Shown here piece after piece: positions 46,366-56,830 of a stretch of 64,000 nucleotides of DNA. Position 1 is the stretch's first letter. The number at the start of each line of letters is the position of its first letter. This DNA is from Datura wrightii (lineage: Eukaryota; Streptophyta; Magnoliopsida; Solanales; Solanaceae), in NCBI GenBank assembly GCA_035772735.1, contig JASDFA010000010.1:90729001-90793000 (forward strand). The letters run 5' to 3'. The position numbers and the translations under genes were made by a program. The notes beneath the pieces are model-generated. The model made no database searches, was not told the origin of the DNA, and was given only the letters and a program-made list of their open reading frames with translations.

Positions 46366-47146
46366 TGTTAGGACCAAAATAATCAGCCGCAAGGGCGGAT
46401 CTATGTACAACCGTGGGGGTGCCACGGAACCCGAACATTTTGGTTGAAACTCTTATATGTATGTTTTCCTACCTAAGGTTGTGAGTTCAGCTCTATGCTT
46501 TGACCTTTTTTTTGAAAAATTTTTAAACAGAAGCTTTATTATTTTATAAAACATTGTGTTTCATTAGAGTTGAACCCAAGACCTCACCTAAGAGAAGGAT
46601 GAAACATACCAATGAGTTATGACTCTTATATTGATGAAGCCTATGTTTAAGATCTTTATTCTTTCTCCTGTATAAATATTGAAACCACGCTCCTACGCTC
46701 AAAGGGTGTGGCACCCGGAGCTTCAAAATTCTAGATCCGCCTCTATAATCAGGTATCATGTGAAAGCTAACACAACAAACCTCGAAAGATGATAAACAAG
46801 AAGACAAATGAGAAATATACCAAAAGAGACACAATAATTTAATGTGGTTTAGTCAATCGACCTACATCTATAAGAGGAGATGAGCAATCCACTATATAAA
46901 AGAGAGTACAAAATATCGAGAGAAATAACCTCACAAGTTTCACTCAGAATAAAAAGAGGCTTACACAAGAATTACACTAACTTGTGTCTCACAAATTCTC
47001 CCCCTAAATAAAACTCTCAAAGCCTTTATGACTAAATTATAGATGCTACTAAGTTAAGAGGAAGGAGCCTCGATTTATAGAACCCAACACCTTTTCCTAT
47101 AGGAAAAAGGATTAGCCAAATATGAAAAATTTGTATTTTTCTTTTA
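46366..47146 (+). repeat. Probable Ty1/copia LTR fragment carrying a MITE
   Basis: The stretch begins TGTTAGGACCAAAATAATC and, after the MITE, continues GGTATCATGTGAAAGCTAAC, then AATTTAATGTGGTTTAGTCA and ATCGACCTACATC, phrases that are common in LTRs of plant copia elements. The far end is lost in the (TA)n repeat at 47,147, so no terminal CA or target duplication is seen. The assignment rests on remembered family phrases and is tentative. Confidence 0.4.
46387..46744. mobile_element. hAT-like MITE with 8 bp duplication ATAATCAG
   Basis: A 358 bp segment is flanked by ATAATCAG at 46,379-46,386 and 46,745-46,752. Its ends are imperfect inverted repeats: GGGCGGATCTA near the left end against the complement of TAGATCCGCCTCT at the right, and GGGTGCCAC against GTGGCACCC slightly inside. 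It has no coding capacity. The 8 bp duplication and short inverted ends fit a non-autonomous hAT element. Confidence 0.65.
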
Positions 47147-47147
47147 G

Positions 47148-47193
<46 letters not shown>

Positions 47194-47286
47194 ATATATA
47201 TATACATATCTATGTATGTATGTATATATACATATCTATGTATGTATGTATATATATATGTATGTATATATATATATATATGTATG

Positions 47287-47319
<33 letters not shown>

Positions 47320-47353
47320 ATATATATATATATATGTATGTATATATATATAA
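47147..47353. repeat. Complex TA / TATG microsatellite
   Basis: (TA)n alternating with TATGTATG and TACATATCTATG blocks over about 200 bases. Apparent reading frames through it (YIYIYICMYIYI and similar) are artefacts of the repeat. Confidence 0.9.
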
Positions 47354-47521
47354 AGGAAGGTATAGACAAGATGATATGGCACCTTTCTATGGCCTAGAAA
47401 AATATTTATCTTTTTTCTTCTTTTTTTGATATTTTTTCTATTTTTTTATCATTTATGTGTCATGTTAAAAAACTCAAAAGTCACTCTTTTAACTCTTTTT
47501 ACTATATATATTAAATATACT
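47354..47521 (+). repeat. Tandem-array unit left of element D
   Basis: Begins AAAGGAAGGTATAGACAAGA and includes GGCACCTTTCTATGGCCTAG and AAAACTCAAAAGTCACTC. It is closely similar to the unit at 56,072-56,250 beyond element D. Confidence 0.75.
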
Positions 47522-49762
47522 TGTTATACCCCGGGATCCCAAGGATCAAACCCAGGAGTTCAAACGGGAAAAACTAAAACTTTTGCACCAGGTCACAGAA
47601 CGAGCCGTTCTGTGACCCGTGAGGATGGACCACGAGTCGTAGGGTGACTCGTAGTAAGGGATTGGAGCCAAGTTTGGAAAATAGAAGTTGAAGTCACCAG
47701 GGGCAAGACCACGAGTCGTGGTCAGTCCTCATGACTCATGGATTCAACCTTAGTCAGGGGAAATGAGTAAAGGAAATTGGGTTGGTGTGTACACGACGAA
47801 AGCTGACCATAACTCGTTGGAGGAAGTAACGAGTCATGGTGAGAGTCATGGGAAGAGGTTAGTGAGAAATGAAGAAGTAAGGTAGTGTACTCAACGAGTG
47901 GTGACCACGAGTCGTGGCCACCCCTAATGAGTCGTGAAGTGACTTGTTACAAGCCTAGGAGGAAAAATGATGCAATGCACTTGATGAGGGAAATAACAAG
48001 TCGTTGCTCTAGACCACGAGTCGTCAGGTCATCCGTTAGGACCACTTGGCAATTTTTGTTTGTGAATTTAGTAAGGGCCTTTTCATAATTTCTAATTTTC
48101 TAAAGCCTAAACTACGTCATTTTAGCCTATGAAAGGTGGATTTTAGAGGGGGAGACTATCCTAAGTCTTCATTCATGCATGCAAGAGAATAGAAGAGTGA
48201 TAGAGAGTTGATCAAAGGGTGATTCAAGGTTTTCTTCTTCAATTTCTTTCAATTTCTTTTTGGGAATTCAAGGGAGAGTAAGATTCAGCCTCCATCAGGT
48301 ACGTAGGGTTACGAATGGGTGTTTTCATTCACACCCATGCCTATTCTCTATTAATTTATGAAAATCTATCAAAAATCTTACGGGGTTTTGAATTCAATTT
48401 GGTGAAAATCGAAAGATTTAGTAATGGGATTTTATGATTTATGATTTAAATCATATTTTATGGATTTTGATCAGATTTTACAATTATTTTACTCATAAAA
48501 TTATTGATTTTGATTTCTACCAAATTAAGCCTAATTATGTATGATCTATAATAAATTGATTTATGATCTACTTTTCAATTGTTGATATTCACAAACCCAA
48601 CATGATTTATGATTTGAAATATGAATTTATTCAATTACCCATCATGATTTGATGATTTTCAAGTTATATGTATGATCTACAAGTATGCATGAATCCTATG
48701 ATTTATAAATTATGTTTTGGCCTACTCACAGACCTTAATTCATGGCTAGTTCACGTATTTACAAGCATGTTTATGATTATCATGATTTAACTAGCCCATG
48801 AACTCATGCATGTTATATTGTGAGCACTATATATGTTTTGGGAGTAGTATCGAACACCGAGTAGGTTCGGGGCCTAGGTTCTGCCCGAATCTCATAAACT
48901 ACGTGCTACCGTAGGTATGTTGGGACCTCCCTTGTGACTTTCCCTAGCCCATTTGGCCCCTTTTCATATGTGGTCACGCCTTTCATAGTTCTACCTTTGG
49001 AAAGGTATGAACACCCTCCCGACTAGGGTCACAAGTCAGACTTCATATGTGCTCATATGGGGTATGTCGGTTAAGAGAATCTCCCACTGTACCTCATGAT
49101 TTATGCATGTTTATTATGTATATTGGATCAAGTCATGTTCAATAAAGCTTTTCTATTATGATTATGATTACGATTGTATTACGAATGTTTTTAAAACCTT
49201 GAGCCTTATATTATATTATGATTTTTATGTTATGAGCAAATTGTCCTACTCTTATGATCATTTATGAGTTTTTATATATTTTAAATGTCCATTCTACTTA
49301 CCTTGCATACTCGGTACATTCCATGTACTGACCGCATACTTTCTATGCTATATTGTTTTATGATACAACTTCCAGCTCTTAGGCTCACCCTCATATCTAG
49401 ATCACCTCAGAGTGTACTTTCAGCTTATTGGTGAGTCCTCATTTTTCGAGGGCCATTTGACAGATATTCATGCTATTTTATGTTTCAGTACTTGTTCGGG
49501 TTAGTTGGGGGTGTTGTCCCATCAACCCATCGTATGTAGTAGAGGCTTTCAGACAGTGTGGTGTACTCAGCTTGTGTATGTCTAAGTGATTCCGTTTGTT
49601 ATGATATGTCATGATTATGCTTACATTTCTGCTATGCCTTGTGGTTAGTCTCCCACTTATAATGAATGAAGTTAGATGCATGCTTATTCCATGGGTCGAC
49701 TTGGGGCCTCTTGGAATTCCTTATCCCGTGTTACGATCCGGGTCTACGTTCAGGTCGTGACA
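47522..49762 (+). repeat. 5' LTR of element D
   Basis: TGTTATACCCCGGGATC ... CAGGTCGTGACA, 2,241 bp. The first 550 bases contain numerous ACGAGTCGT motifs (for example near 47,632, 47,710, 47,909 and 48,017). The second half is alignable with the LTR of element B. Confidence 0.9.
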
Positions 49763-49766
49763 AACT

Positions 49767-49779
49767 TGGTATCAGAGCC
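49767..49779 (+). other. Primer-binding site of element D (tRNA-iMet)
   Basis: TGGTATCAGAGCC, perfect for the canonical initiator-tRNA-Met site, four bases after the 5' LTR. Confidence 0.9.
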
Positions 49780-49975
49780 ATAGGTTTTGAAGTGTCCTAG
49801 GGTGTTTGAAATCCGCGTTAAGTAGAGTCTTTTTTCATGGTTATGAAGCGTGCCACACTTATGAAGAAGAGGCTACGAGACATTTAGGAAATGTTCTCTT
49901 CTTTCATTATCTATATTGTGCGAATGAAAAGTCCCCCTATTCTTATAACTCGTGCTATATGTGTGTGCAGAATCA

Positions 49976-50480
49976 TGTTTTCTCAGAACAACAATGGGAG
50001 TCAGCCAGCGCCCCAAGCTCCAATGGATTCCATGCAAGTTACTGATGTGGAGCTCGGAGCTGCTCTCAGAGTATTGGTGCGAGCTGTGATCACCCAGCCT
50101 AACCAACAGGTTATCGCACCAGTGAACCCTACCGTGGAGGCAGCAGCTACGAGGATTCAAGGTCTCATGAAGGAGAGCCGACCAGAGGTTGGTGACTCGA
50201 GTGTGGTTGGGGAGTGTAGAGGGAATAAGAGGGGAGACAAGAGGCCCAGGATCGGAAACCTTAGGAGATCCCAACAAGGGTAGAGTAGTGGGGGTCACTC
50301 TCAAACTCGCCAGAAGTCTCTAATACAAGCTCGGAGGTACAAGCCCCAGGTGAGGGAGATTACTTACCCAAATTGCAGGCATTGCGGAAAGCACCACCGA
50401 GGGAAGTGCTTGGAAGGTTAGATGTTTTTTTATTGTGGCCAACTCATTCATAAAGCCAGGCATTGTGCTTCATCCAACCG
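49976..50480 (+). pseudogene. Element D gag remnant with CCHC region
   Basis: The ATG at 49,976 opens MFSQNNNGSQPAPQAPMDSM and an open frame of about 102 codons that leads into a basic region (NKRGDKRPRIGNLRRSQQG) and a TAG at 50,281. After it the same frame resumes with a cysteine/histidine cluster (PNCRHCGKHHRGKC, about 50,370-50,411) and a decayed knuckle (FYCGQLIHKARHC). The central gag domain, about 200 residues in relatives, is missing between these parts. Confidence 0.75.
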
Positions 50481-51650
50481 AGATGGTCGGAAAGGCCGTG
50501 CTCCGAACCCTCCTCCATCAGCTCTAGTAAATTGCCCACTTCAGCAGCACAGGTTATCCAGAGTGAGTGGCGGTCAACCGCAGATGTAGTCTCAAGTATG
50601 TCATAAGTTATTCCCTCGTACCTATCATGATTGTTAGTTCCGAGGACTACTGTAAGAGGTACAATTCCCTTTGAGCATTTTAAGATGAGATCATCACATG
50701 GGAGGTGAGGAAATGGTAAGTTGAGGGCCCAGTCATGTCTTGAGTTTCTAGTAAGGAAGTCCTATGGATAGCATTTAGGGGTAGTCCCTCATTTCTTCTT
50801 TAGATGTTCCCTTATGTATCACTCGATGCTACGCTTGACTCGCGCTTACGTTCAAAACCCTAAGATTATAGGCAACCCCTGTCCGTCTGCGATCTCAGTA
50901 TTACCCATTTTGTTTCATGTCATGACTCTCGTTATATATGTGAACCCGTGTTTCTTAGCATGCTCAGCCCTATGGATTCATTCCCCAAAGTTGTTCCATC
51001 GGCTCATGAGATGGTGCTATATCAGGTATATGCCAAGATTAGACTTCTTACATGATTCATGCTCATGATTCCCTTATTTTAAACCCTAAGGATGTTCCCT
51101 ATGATGGAAATGCTGGTTAAGACGTGTACGTTCAGGATGAATCCCTATTCCCGCCATAGATGTCGGACCTAGTACAGGAAGCCTAGTTATTAACCAAGCC
51201 TGGAAGTGTAGCAAGCCACATGGTCATTTTGTGATTGTCGATCCGTTTTCCTAGGATGAAACTTTCCGTATCATTACTCTATGTTCATGATTTGTGGAAG
51301 TGGAAGACTTCATTCCAGATGATTTAATGAAGATTGGGTGAGACTTTCGATTTTTGAAGGGTTTGAAGTTTGAGGGTTTACCAAGTCAACAATCTAGGTT
51401 GTCAAGCTCGAAATTGGATTCTGAAAGCTTGATTGGTTTTAGATGGTGAGTTATGATTTAGTTGGGTAGTTTGCATGGATTATGAGGTGATTCGAGAGTG
51501 ATTGGAACCTCGGGTTGAATTTATAAGTTTGAGGAAGCTAGATGTGACCATGGTAAAGTCGGGGTCAAGCAACTTTTCATTGGTAATTTGATGGTTCCAA
51601 CCGGTCCAGAGTGGGTTTCAGGATTAGAATATGTATTTGGGTTGTGACCG
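50481..51650. other. Unassigned internal region of element D
   Basis: About 1.1 kb occupies the place of protease-RT-RNase H but shows none of their motifs in any frame. The longest open stretch (50,814-51,068) is not recognised. Short repeats such as GAATTTCGGATGAATTTCGG occur near 51,655. It may be captured sequence or heavily decayed pol. Confidence 0.5.
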
Positions 51651-51699
51651 GAGAATTTCGGATGAATTTCGGATGAATTAGAGCACACTATGTATTTGT

Positions 51700-53275
51700 C
51701 ATGATCTTAGGCATAAAAGATGGAGACTCAAGGATTGGGCACCTAAGGATTCTTGGCAGGAATTGTAGGAGTTCGTTTGGTCGACTCAACCGATAGCGGT
51801 GTGGTTGTTTGGGATGAATCAGAACCGTCCTTCGTGATTGTTATAAGGGTGAGGCAAGATGAGGAACCAATTTTGGTAAAGTTGAAAGAAGCCGTTCGAA
51901 GTCAAAGGTAGAGGTCTTCTCCAAAGAGGGAGATGGTGTGCTTCGGTACCAGGGTCGCTTATGTGTTCTGGATGTCGATGATTTAAGGAGTCGAATGATG
52001 CATGAGGCTCATGGATCTAGGTACTATATCCATCCAGATTCCACCAAGATGTATCATGATTTTCTGGAAATATATTGGTGGATCGGCATGAAGAAGGATA
52101 TTGCAGAATTTGTACCCAAGTGCCCAAACTGTCGGCAAGTAAAGGTTGAACTTCAAAGGCCGGGAGGCGTACATCGCGATATTAGCATTCCTACTTAGAA
52201 GCGGGAAGAGATTAATATGGATTTCATCATAGGCCTTCCTTGTACTCGTCGACACTATGATTCTGTTTGGGTTGTGGTAGACAGGTTGACATAAGCTGCA
52301 CAGTTTCTACCAGTCAAAAACTACAAATTCGGCCGAGGATTATGTCAAATTGTATATCCGGGAGTTGGTTCAATTGCATGGAGTGCCCTTGTTTATCATT
52401 TTAGACTGAGGTACTCAATTTACCTCTCAGTTTGGCAGTCTTTTCAAGAAAGGCTTGTTACTAAAGTTAAACTCCACACAACATTTCACCCGCAAACGGA
52501 TGGTAAAGTAGAGCGGAGAATTCAGACCCTCGAGGACATGTTAAGGGTATGCGTGATTGGCTTCAGAGGTGGTTGGGATGATCACTTGCCCCTGATCGAA
52601 TTTGCTTACAATAACAGCTATCACTCCAGTATCCAAATAGCATCGTTTGAGGCTCTTTATGGGCGGAGATGTAGATCACCCATCAGATGGTTTGAGGTTG
52701 GTGAGACAGCTATGATGGCTAAATTCGGTTCATGAGGCTATGGTGAAGGTTTAGTTGATAAGGGACAGACTGAAACCGCTCAGAGTCGTCAAAAGTCATA
52801 TGCTGATCTGAGGAGGAGAGAGTTGGAGTTCAAGGTGCACAATTGAGTATTTCTGAAGGTATCTCCCATGAAGGGAGTCATGTGGTTTGGGAAGAAAGGA
52901 AAACTCAGTCCCCGTTATGTTGGTCCCTACCGGATTATGAGAAGAGTTGGTAAGGTAGCGTATGAGTTGGACTTTCCCTCAAGAGTTATCTTACGTGCAT
53001 TCTATGTTTCATGTATCGCTTTTGAAGAATTGTTTGGGGGATCTAGCTTTAGTAGTCCCAGTGGACAGCGTTTGTGTAAAGGATAGCCTTAGCTATGAGG
53101 AAGTTCCGGTAGTGATATTGGATCATTAGGTTCGGAGGATAAGGAACAAGGAAGTAGCTTCAGTTAAAGTATTATTAAGGAATCAGCATGTTGAAGGAGC
53201 TACGTGGGAAGCCGAAGCGGATATGATGGCTAAATACCCACACTTATTCTCTACCGACTCAGTTCCGGTTTGAGG
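51700..53275 (+). pseudogene. Element D integrase with chromodomain-like tail
   Basis: The linker resumes with VRLVDSTDS-like sequence near 51,770. The zinc module is open at 51,938-52,198: HEAHGSRYYIH and CPNCRQ, with both histidines and both cysteines kept. The catalytic core is split by stops and shifts; MDFIIGLP near 52,217 holds the first Asp, the expected ISDRGTQF reads IILD-GTQF with a stop near 52,405, and E is in the KVERRIQTLEDML stretch near 52,510. EFAYNNSYHSSIQ follows in an open frame (52,538-52,735). The C-terminus has GKKGKLSPRYVGPYRIMRRV (52,889-52,948) and an ATWEAEADMMAKYPH tail near 53,200. Non-functional; closest to integrase B. Confidence 0.8.
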
Positions 53276-53503
53276 TTTCAGTTTTTCTCAATGACTCTAT
53301 TTAGTTTTCATGTTCAGTTCATGTGTTCAAGTTTATTTTATGTATATGGAGGTGTATGTGAAGCATGAGATCAGTTCATCTATGTGATATGAATTGGAGG
53401 TAGTCATTCCGATAATTTTTGATTTAAATGATCAGTATTTGAATATCATAATTGTGTGTTTCTGTTTTCTGCTTGTTTCCTACATTCGAGGATGAATGTT
53501 CCT

Positions 53504-53514
53504 AAGGGAGAGAT
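53504..53514 (+). other. Polypurine tract of element D
   Basis: AAGGGAGAGAT immediately before the 3' LTR, with the ATTCGAGGATGAATGTTC context shared by the related elements. Confidence 0.8.
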
Positions 53515-53516
53515 AT

Positions 53517-55750
53517 TATTATACCCTGGGAGCCCAAGGATCAGAGTTGGGAGTTCAAACTGGGAACACTGAAAATTTTACACTAGGTCACAGAATGAGT
53601 CATTCTGTGACCCGTGAAGATAGACCACGAGTCGTTGGGTGACTCGTGGTGAGGGACTGGAGCCAAGTTTGGAAGATAGAAGTTGAAGTCACCACGGGCA
53701 AGACTATGAGTCCTGGCCAATCCTCACGAATCGTGGAGTCAGCTGTGGTCAAGGTGAAATGAGTAAAGGAAGTTGGGTTGGCAGTGTACACGACGGAAGC
53801 TGACCGCGACTCATTGGAGGAAGTAACGACTCGTGGTAAGAGTCATGGAAAGAGGTGAGTGAGAAATGAAGAAGTAAGGTAGTGTACTCAACGAGTGATG
53901 ACCATGAGTTGTGGTCACCCCTAACGAGTCGTGAAGTGACCCTTTACGAGCCTAGGAGGAAAAATGATGCAGTGCACTTGACGAGCGAAGTAACGAGTCA
54001 TTGCTCTGGGCCACGAGTCATTAGGTCATCCATTAGGACCACCTGGCAATTTTTTTTCTACGAATTTAGTAAGATCCTTTTTGTAATTTCTAAGATCCTA
54101 AAGCCTAAATTACATCATTTTAGCCTATGAAAGGTGGGTTTTGGAGGGGGAGACTATCCTAAGTCTTCATTCATGCATGCAAGAGAATAGAAGAGTGATA
54201 GAGAGGTGATCAAAGGGTGATTCAAAGTTTTCTTCTACAATTTATTTTTGGGCATTCAAGGGAGAGTAAGATTAAACCTCCATTAGGTATGTAGGGTTAC
54301 GAATGGGTGTTTTCTTTCACACCCATACCCTCTCTATTAATTTATGAAAATCTATCAAAAATCTTACGGGGTTTTGAATTCGATTTGGTGAAAATCTAAT
54401 GATTTACTAATGCGCTTTTATGATTTATGATTTGCATCATATTTTATAGATTTTGATGAGATTTTACAATTATTTTACTCATAAAATTATTGATTTCAAT
54501 TTCTACCAAATTAAGCCTAATTATGCATGATCTATGATAAATCGATTTATGATCTACTCTTCAATTATTGATATTTACAAACCCAGCATGATTTATGATT
54601 TTAAATATGAATTTATTCAATTACCCATTATGATTTGATGATTTGCAAGTTATATGTATGATTTACAAATATGCATGAACCCTATGATTTATAAATTATG
54701 TTTTGGCCGACTCACAGGCCTTGATTCATTGCTAGTTCATGTATTTACAAGCATGTTTATGATTATCATGATTTAACTAGCTCATGAACTCATGCATGTT
54801 ATACTATGATCACTATATATGTTTTGGGAGTAGTATCGAACACCGAGTAGGTTCGTAGCCTAGGTTCTGCCCCGGATCTCATAAATTATGTGCCGCCGTA
54901 GGTATGTTGGGACCTCCCTTATGACTGTCCCTGGACCATTTGGCCCCTTCTCATGTGTGATCACGCCTTCCATGGTTCTACCCTTGGCAAGGTACGAACA
55001 CCCTCCTAACTAGGGTCACAAGTTGGGCTTCATGTGTGCTCATATGGGGTATGTCGGTTAAGAGAATCTCCCACTGTTCCTCACAATTTATGCATATTTA
55101 TGATTATGTATATTGGCTCAAGTCATGTTCAATAAAGCTTTTCTCTTATGATTATGATTACAATTGTATTGCGGATGTTTTGAAAACCTTGAGCCTTATG
55201 TTATATTGTGATTTTTATGTTATGAGCATGTTGTCCTACTCTTATGATCATTTATGAGTTTTTATATATTTTAAATGTCCGTTCTACTTACCTTGCATAC
55301 TCGGTACATTTCAATTACTGACCACATACTTTCTATGTTGTATCGTCTTATGATACAGGTTCGGGCTCGCAGGCTCATCATATCTAGATCACCTCAAAGT
55401 GTACTTTCATCTTATTGGTGAGTCCTCATGTTCTGAGGGTCGTTTGACAGACATTCATGCTATTTTATGTTTCAGTACTTGTCTGGGTTAGTTGGGGGTG
55501 TTGTCCTACCAACCCATCGTATGTAGGTAGAGGCTTTCAGACAGTGGGTAGTGCTCAGCTTGTGTATGTCTAAATGATTTCGTTTGTTATGATATGTCAT
55601 GATCATGCTTACGTTACCGCTATGCCTTGTGATTAGTCTTCCTCTTATAATGAATGAAGTTAGACGCATACTTATGCCATGGGTCGTCTTGGGGCCTCTC
55701 AGGGTTCCTTGTCCCGTGTTACAATCCGGGTCTACGTTCGGGTCATGACA
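53517..55750 (+). repeat. 3' LTR of element D
   Basis: 2,234 bp ending GGTCATGACA. The start reads TATTATACCCTGGG, so the terminal TG has mutated to TA. It differs from the 5' LTR at many positions, which points to an older insertion than A2. Confidence 0.85.
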
Positions 55751-56010
55751 ATACTACATTAGAAGGATATATATATATATATATATATATTTGATCAAGA
55801 ATTTTATTTATTTATTTTCCTATTTTTCTTTTTTTCTTTTATTCTATTTATTCATTTTTAAAAAATATTTTTCTATTTTTTTTCTATTTTTGTGCCATGT
55901 TAAAAAATACAAAAGTCATTCTTTTAACTCTCTTAATTATATTTTATTAAATTAATATACTACATTAATATATATATATATTAATGTAGATTAAATATAC
56001 TACATTAAAA

Positions 56011-56076
<66 letters not shown>

Positions 56077-56448
56077 AAGGTATAGATAAGATTATGTGGC
56101 ACCTCTCTATGGCCTAAAAAAATATTTATCTTTTTTCTCCTTTTTTTGATATTTTTTCTATTTTTTCTTTTTTTTTGCCATGTCAAAAAACTCAAAAGTC
56201 ACTCTTTTAACTCTCGTAATTATTTTAAATATACTACATTAAAAGTATATATGTGTGTGTGTGTGTGTCTATATAGATAGATAGATAGGATCAAAAATTC
56301 TATTTATCTTTTCTCTTTTTTTTTTCTTTTCCCTTTTATTCTATTTATTCATTTTTTTGGACATTTTTCTCAATTATTTTCTCATTTATGTGTCTTGTTA
56401 AAAAACTCAAAAATTACTCTTTTAAATATCTTAACTATATTAAATATA

Positions 56449-56520
<72 letters not shown>

Positions 56521-56830
56521 TTGTGGTATATGACATGTTGATGTGATATAGTTCACTGCTCAATAATTCATTTTTTTTTTGCTCTTTTCCTCCCTTTCTA
56601 CTTCCTAAAATTTTATTTTATGAAATATTATTTTTTATTTATTTTGTGTCATGTTACCAATCTCAAAAGTCACTTATTTAATCTTTTTAATCACACCTCA
56701 ATTTTTTCCTCTTTTTTGTTTTAATCCTTTAATCCTCTTAATAATAAGTTTCTATGATCATCATCTTTAATAATAATTATACATATGTATGTATGTAAGT
56801 ATGTATATATGTGTGTGTGTATAATGATCC
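55751..56830. repeat. Tandem array of ~170-250 bp units punctuated by (TA)n
   Basis: Units share an AT-rich core ending in CATGTTAAAAAACTCAAAAG, TCACTCTTTTAACTC and a TTAAATATACTACATTAA-type junction, each followed by a (TA)n or (TG)n run. They start near 55,790, 56,072, 56,289 and 56,520, with a degraded one near 56,760-56,900. (TA)n tracts are at about 55,769-55,789, 56,015-56,072 and 56,453-56,518, and (TG)n at 56,249-56,268. The array is continuous with 47,147-47,521 if element D is removed. Confidence 0.75.

Larger units (their letters stand above)
47522..55750 (+). mobile_element. Ty3/gypsy element D, internally deleted
   Basis: An 8,229 bp LTR element related to B and C, flanked by the 5 bp duplication ATACT (47,517-47,521 and 55,751-55,755). 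It has two LTRs of 2,241 and 2,234 bp, PBS, partial gag, integrase with chromodomain-like end, and polypurine tract. Protease, reverse transcriptase and RNase H are absent. About 1 kb of unrelated or unrecognisable sequence lies in their place. Stops and frameshifts are present in what remains. The element must have depended on a related autonomous copy, or have been deleted after insertion. Confidence 0.9.

Noticed and set aside
47122..47429. Three overlapping open frames of Tyr/Ile repeats
   Set aside because: They are translations of the TA/TATG microsatellite on both strands, not genes.
55965..56195. Open frame with poly-(YI) on the minus strand
   Set aside because: It runs through the (TA)n tract of the tandem array; no protein family signal.
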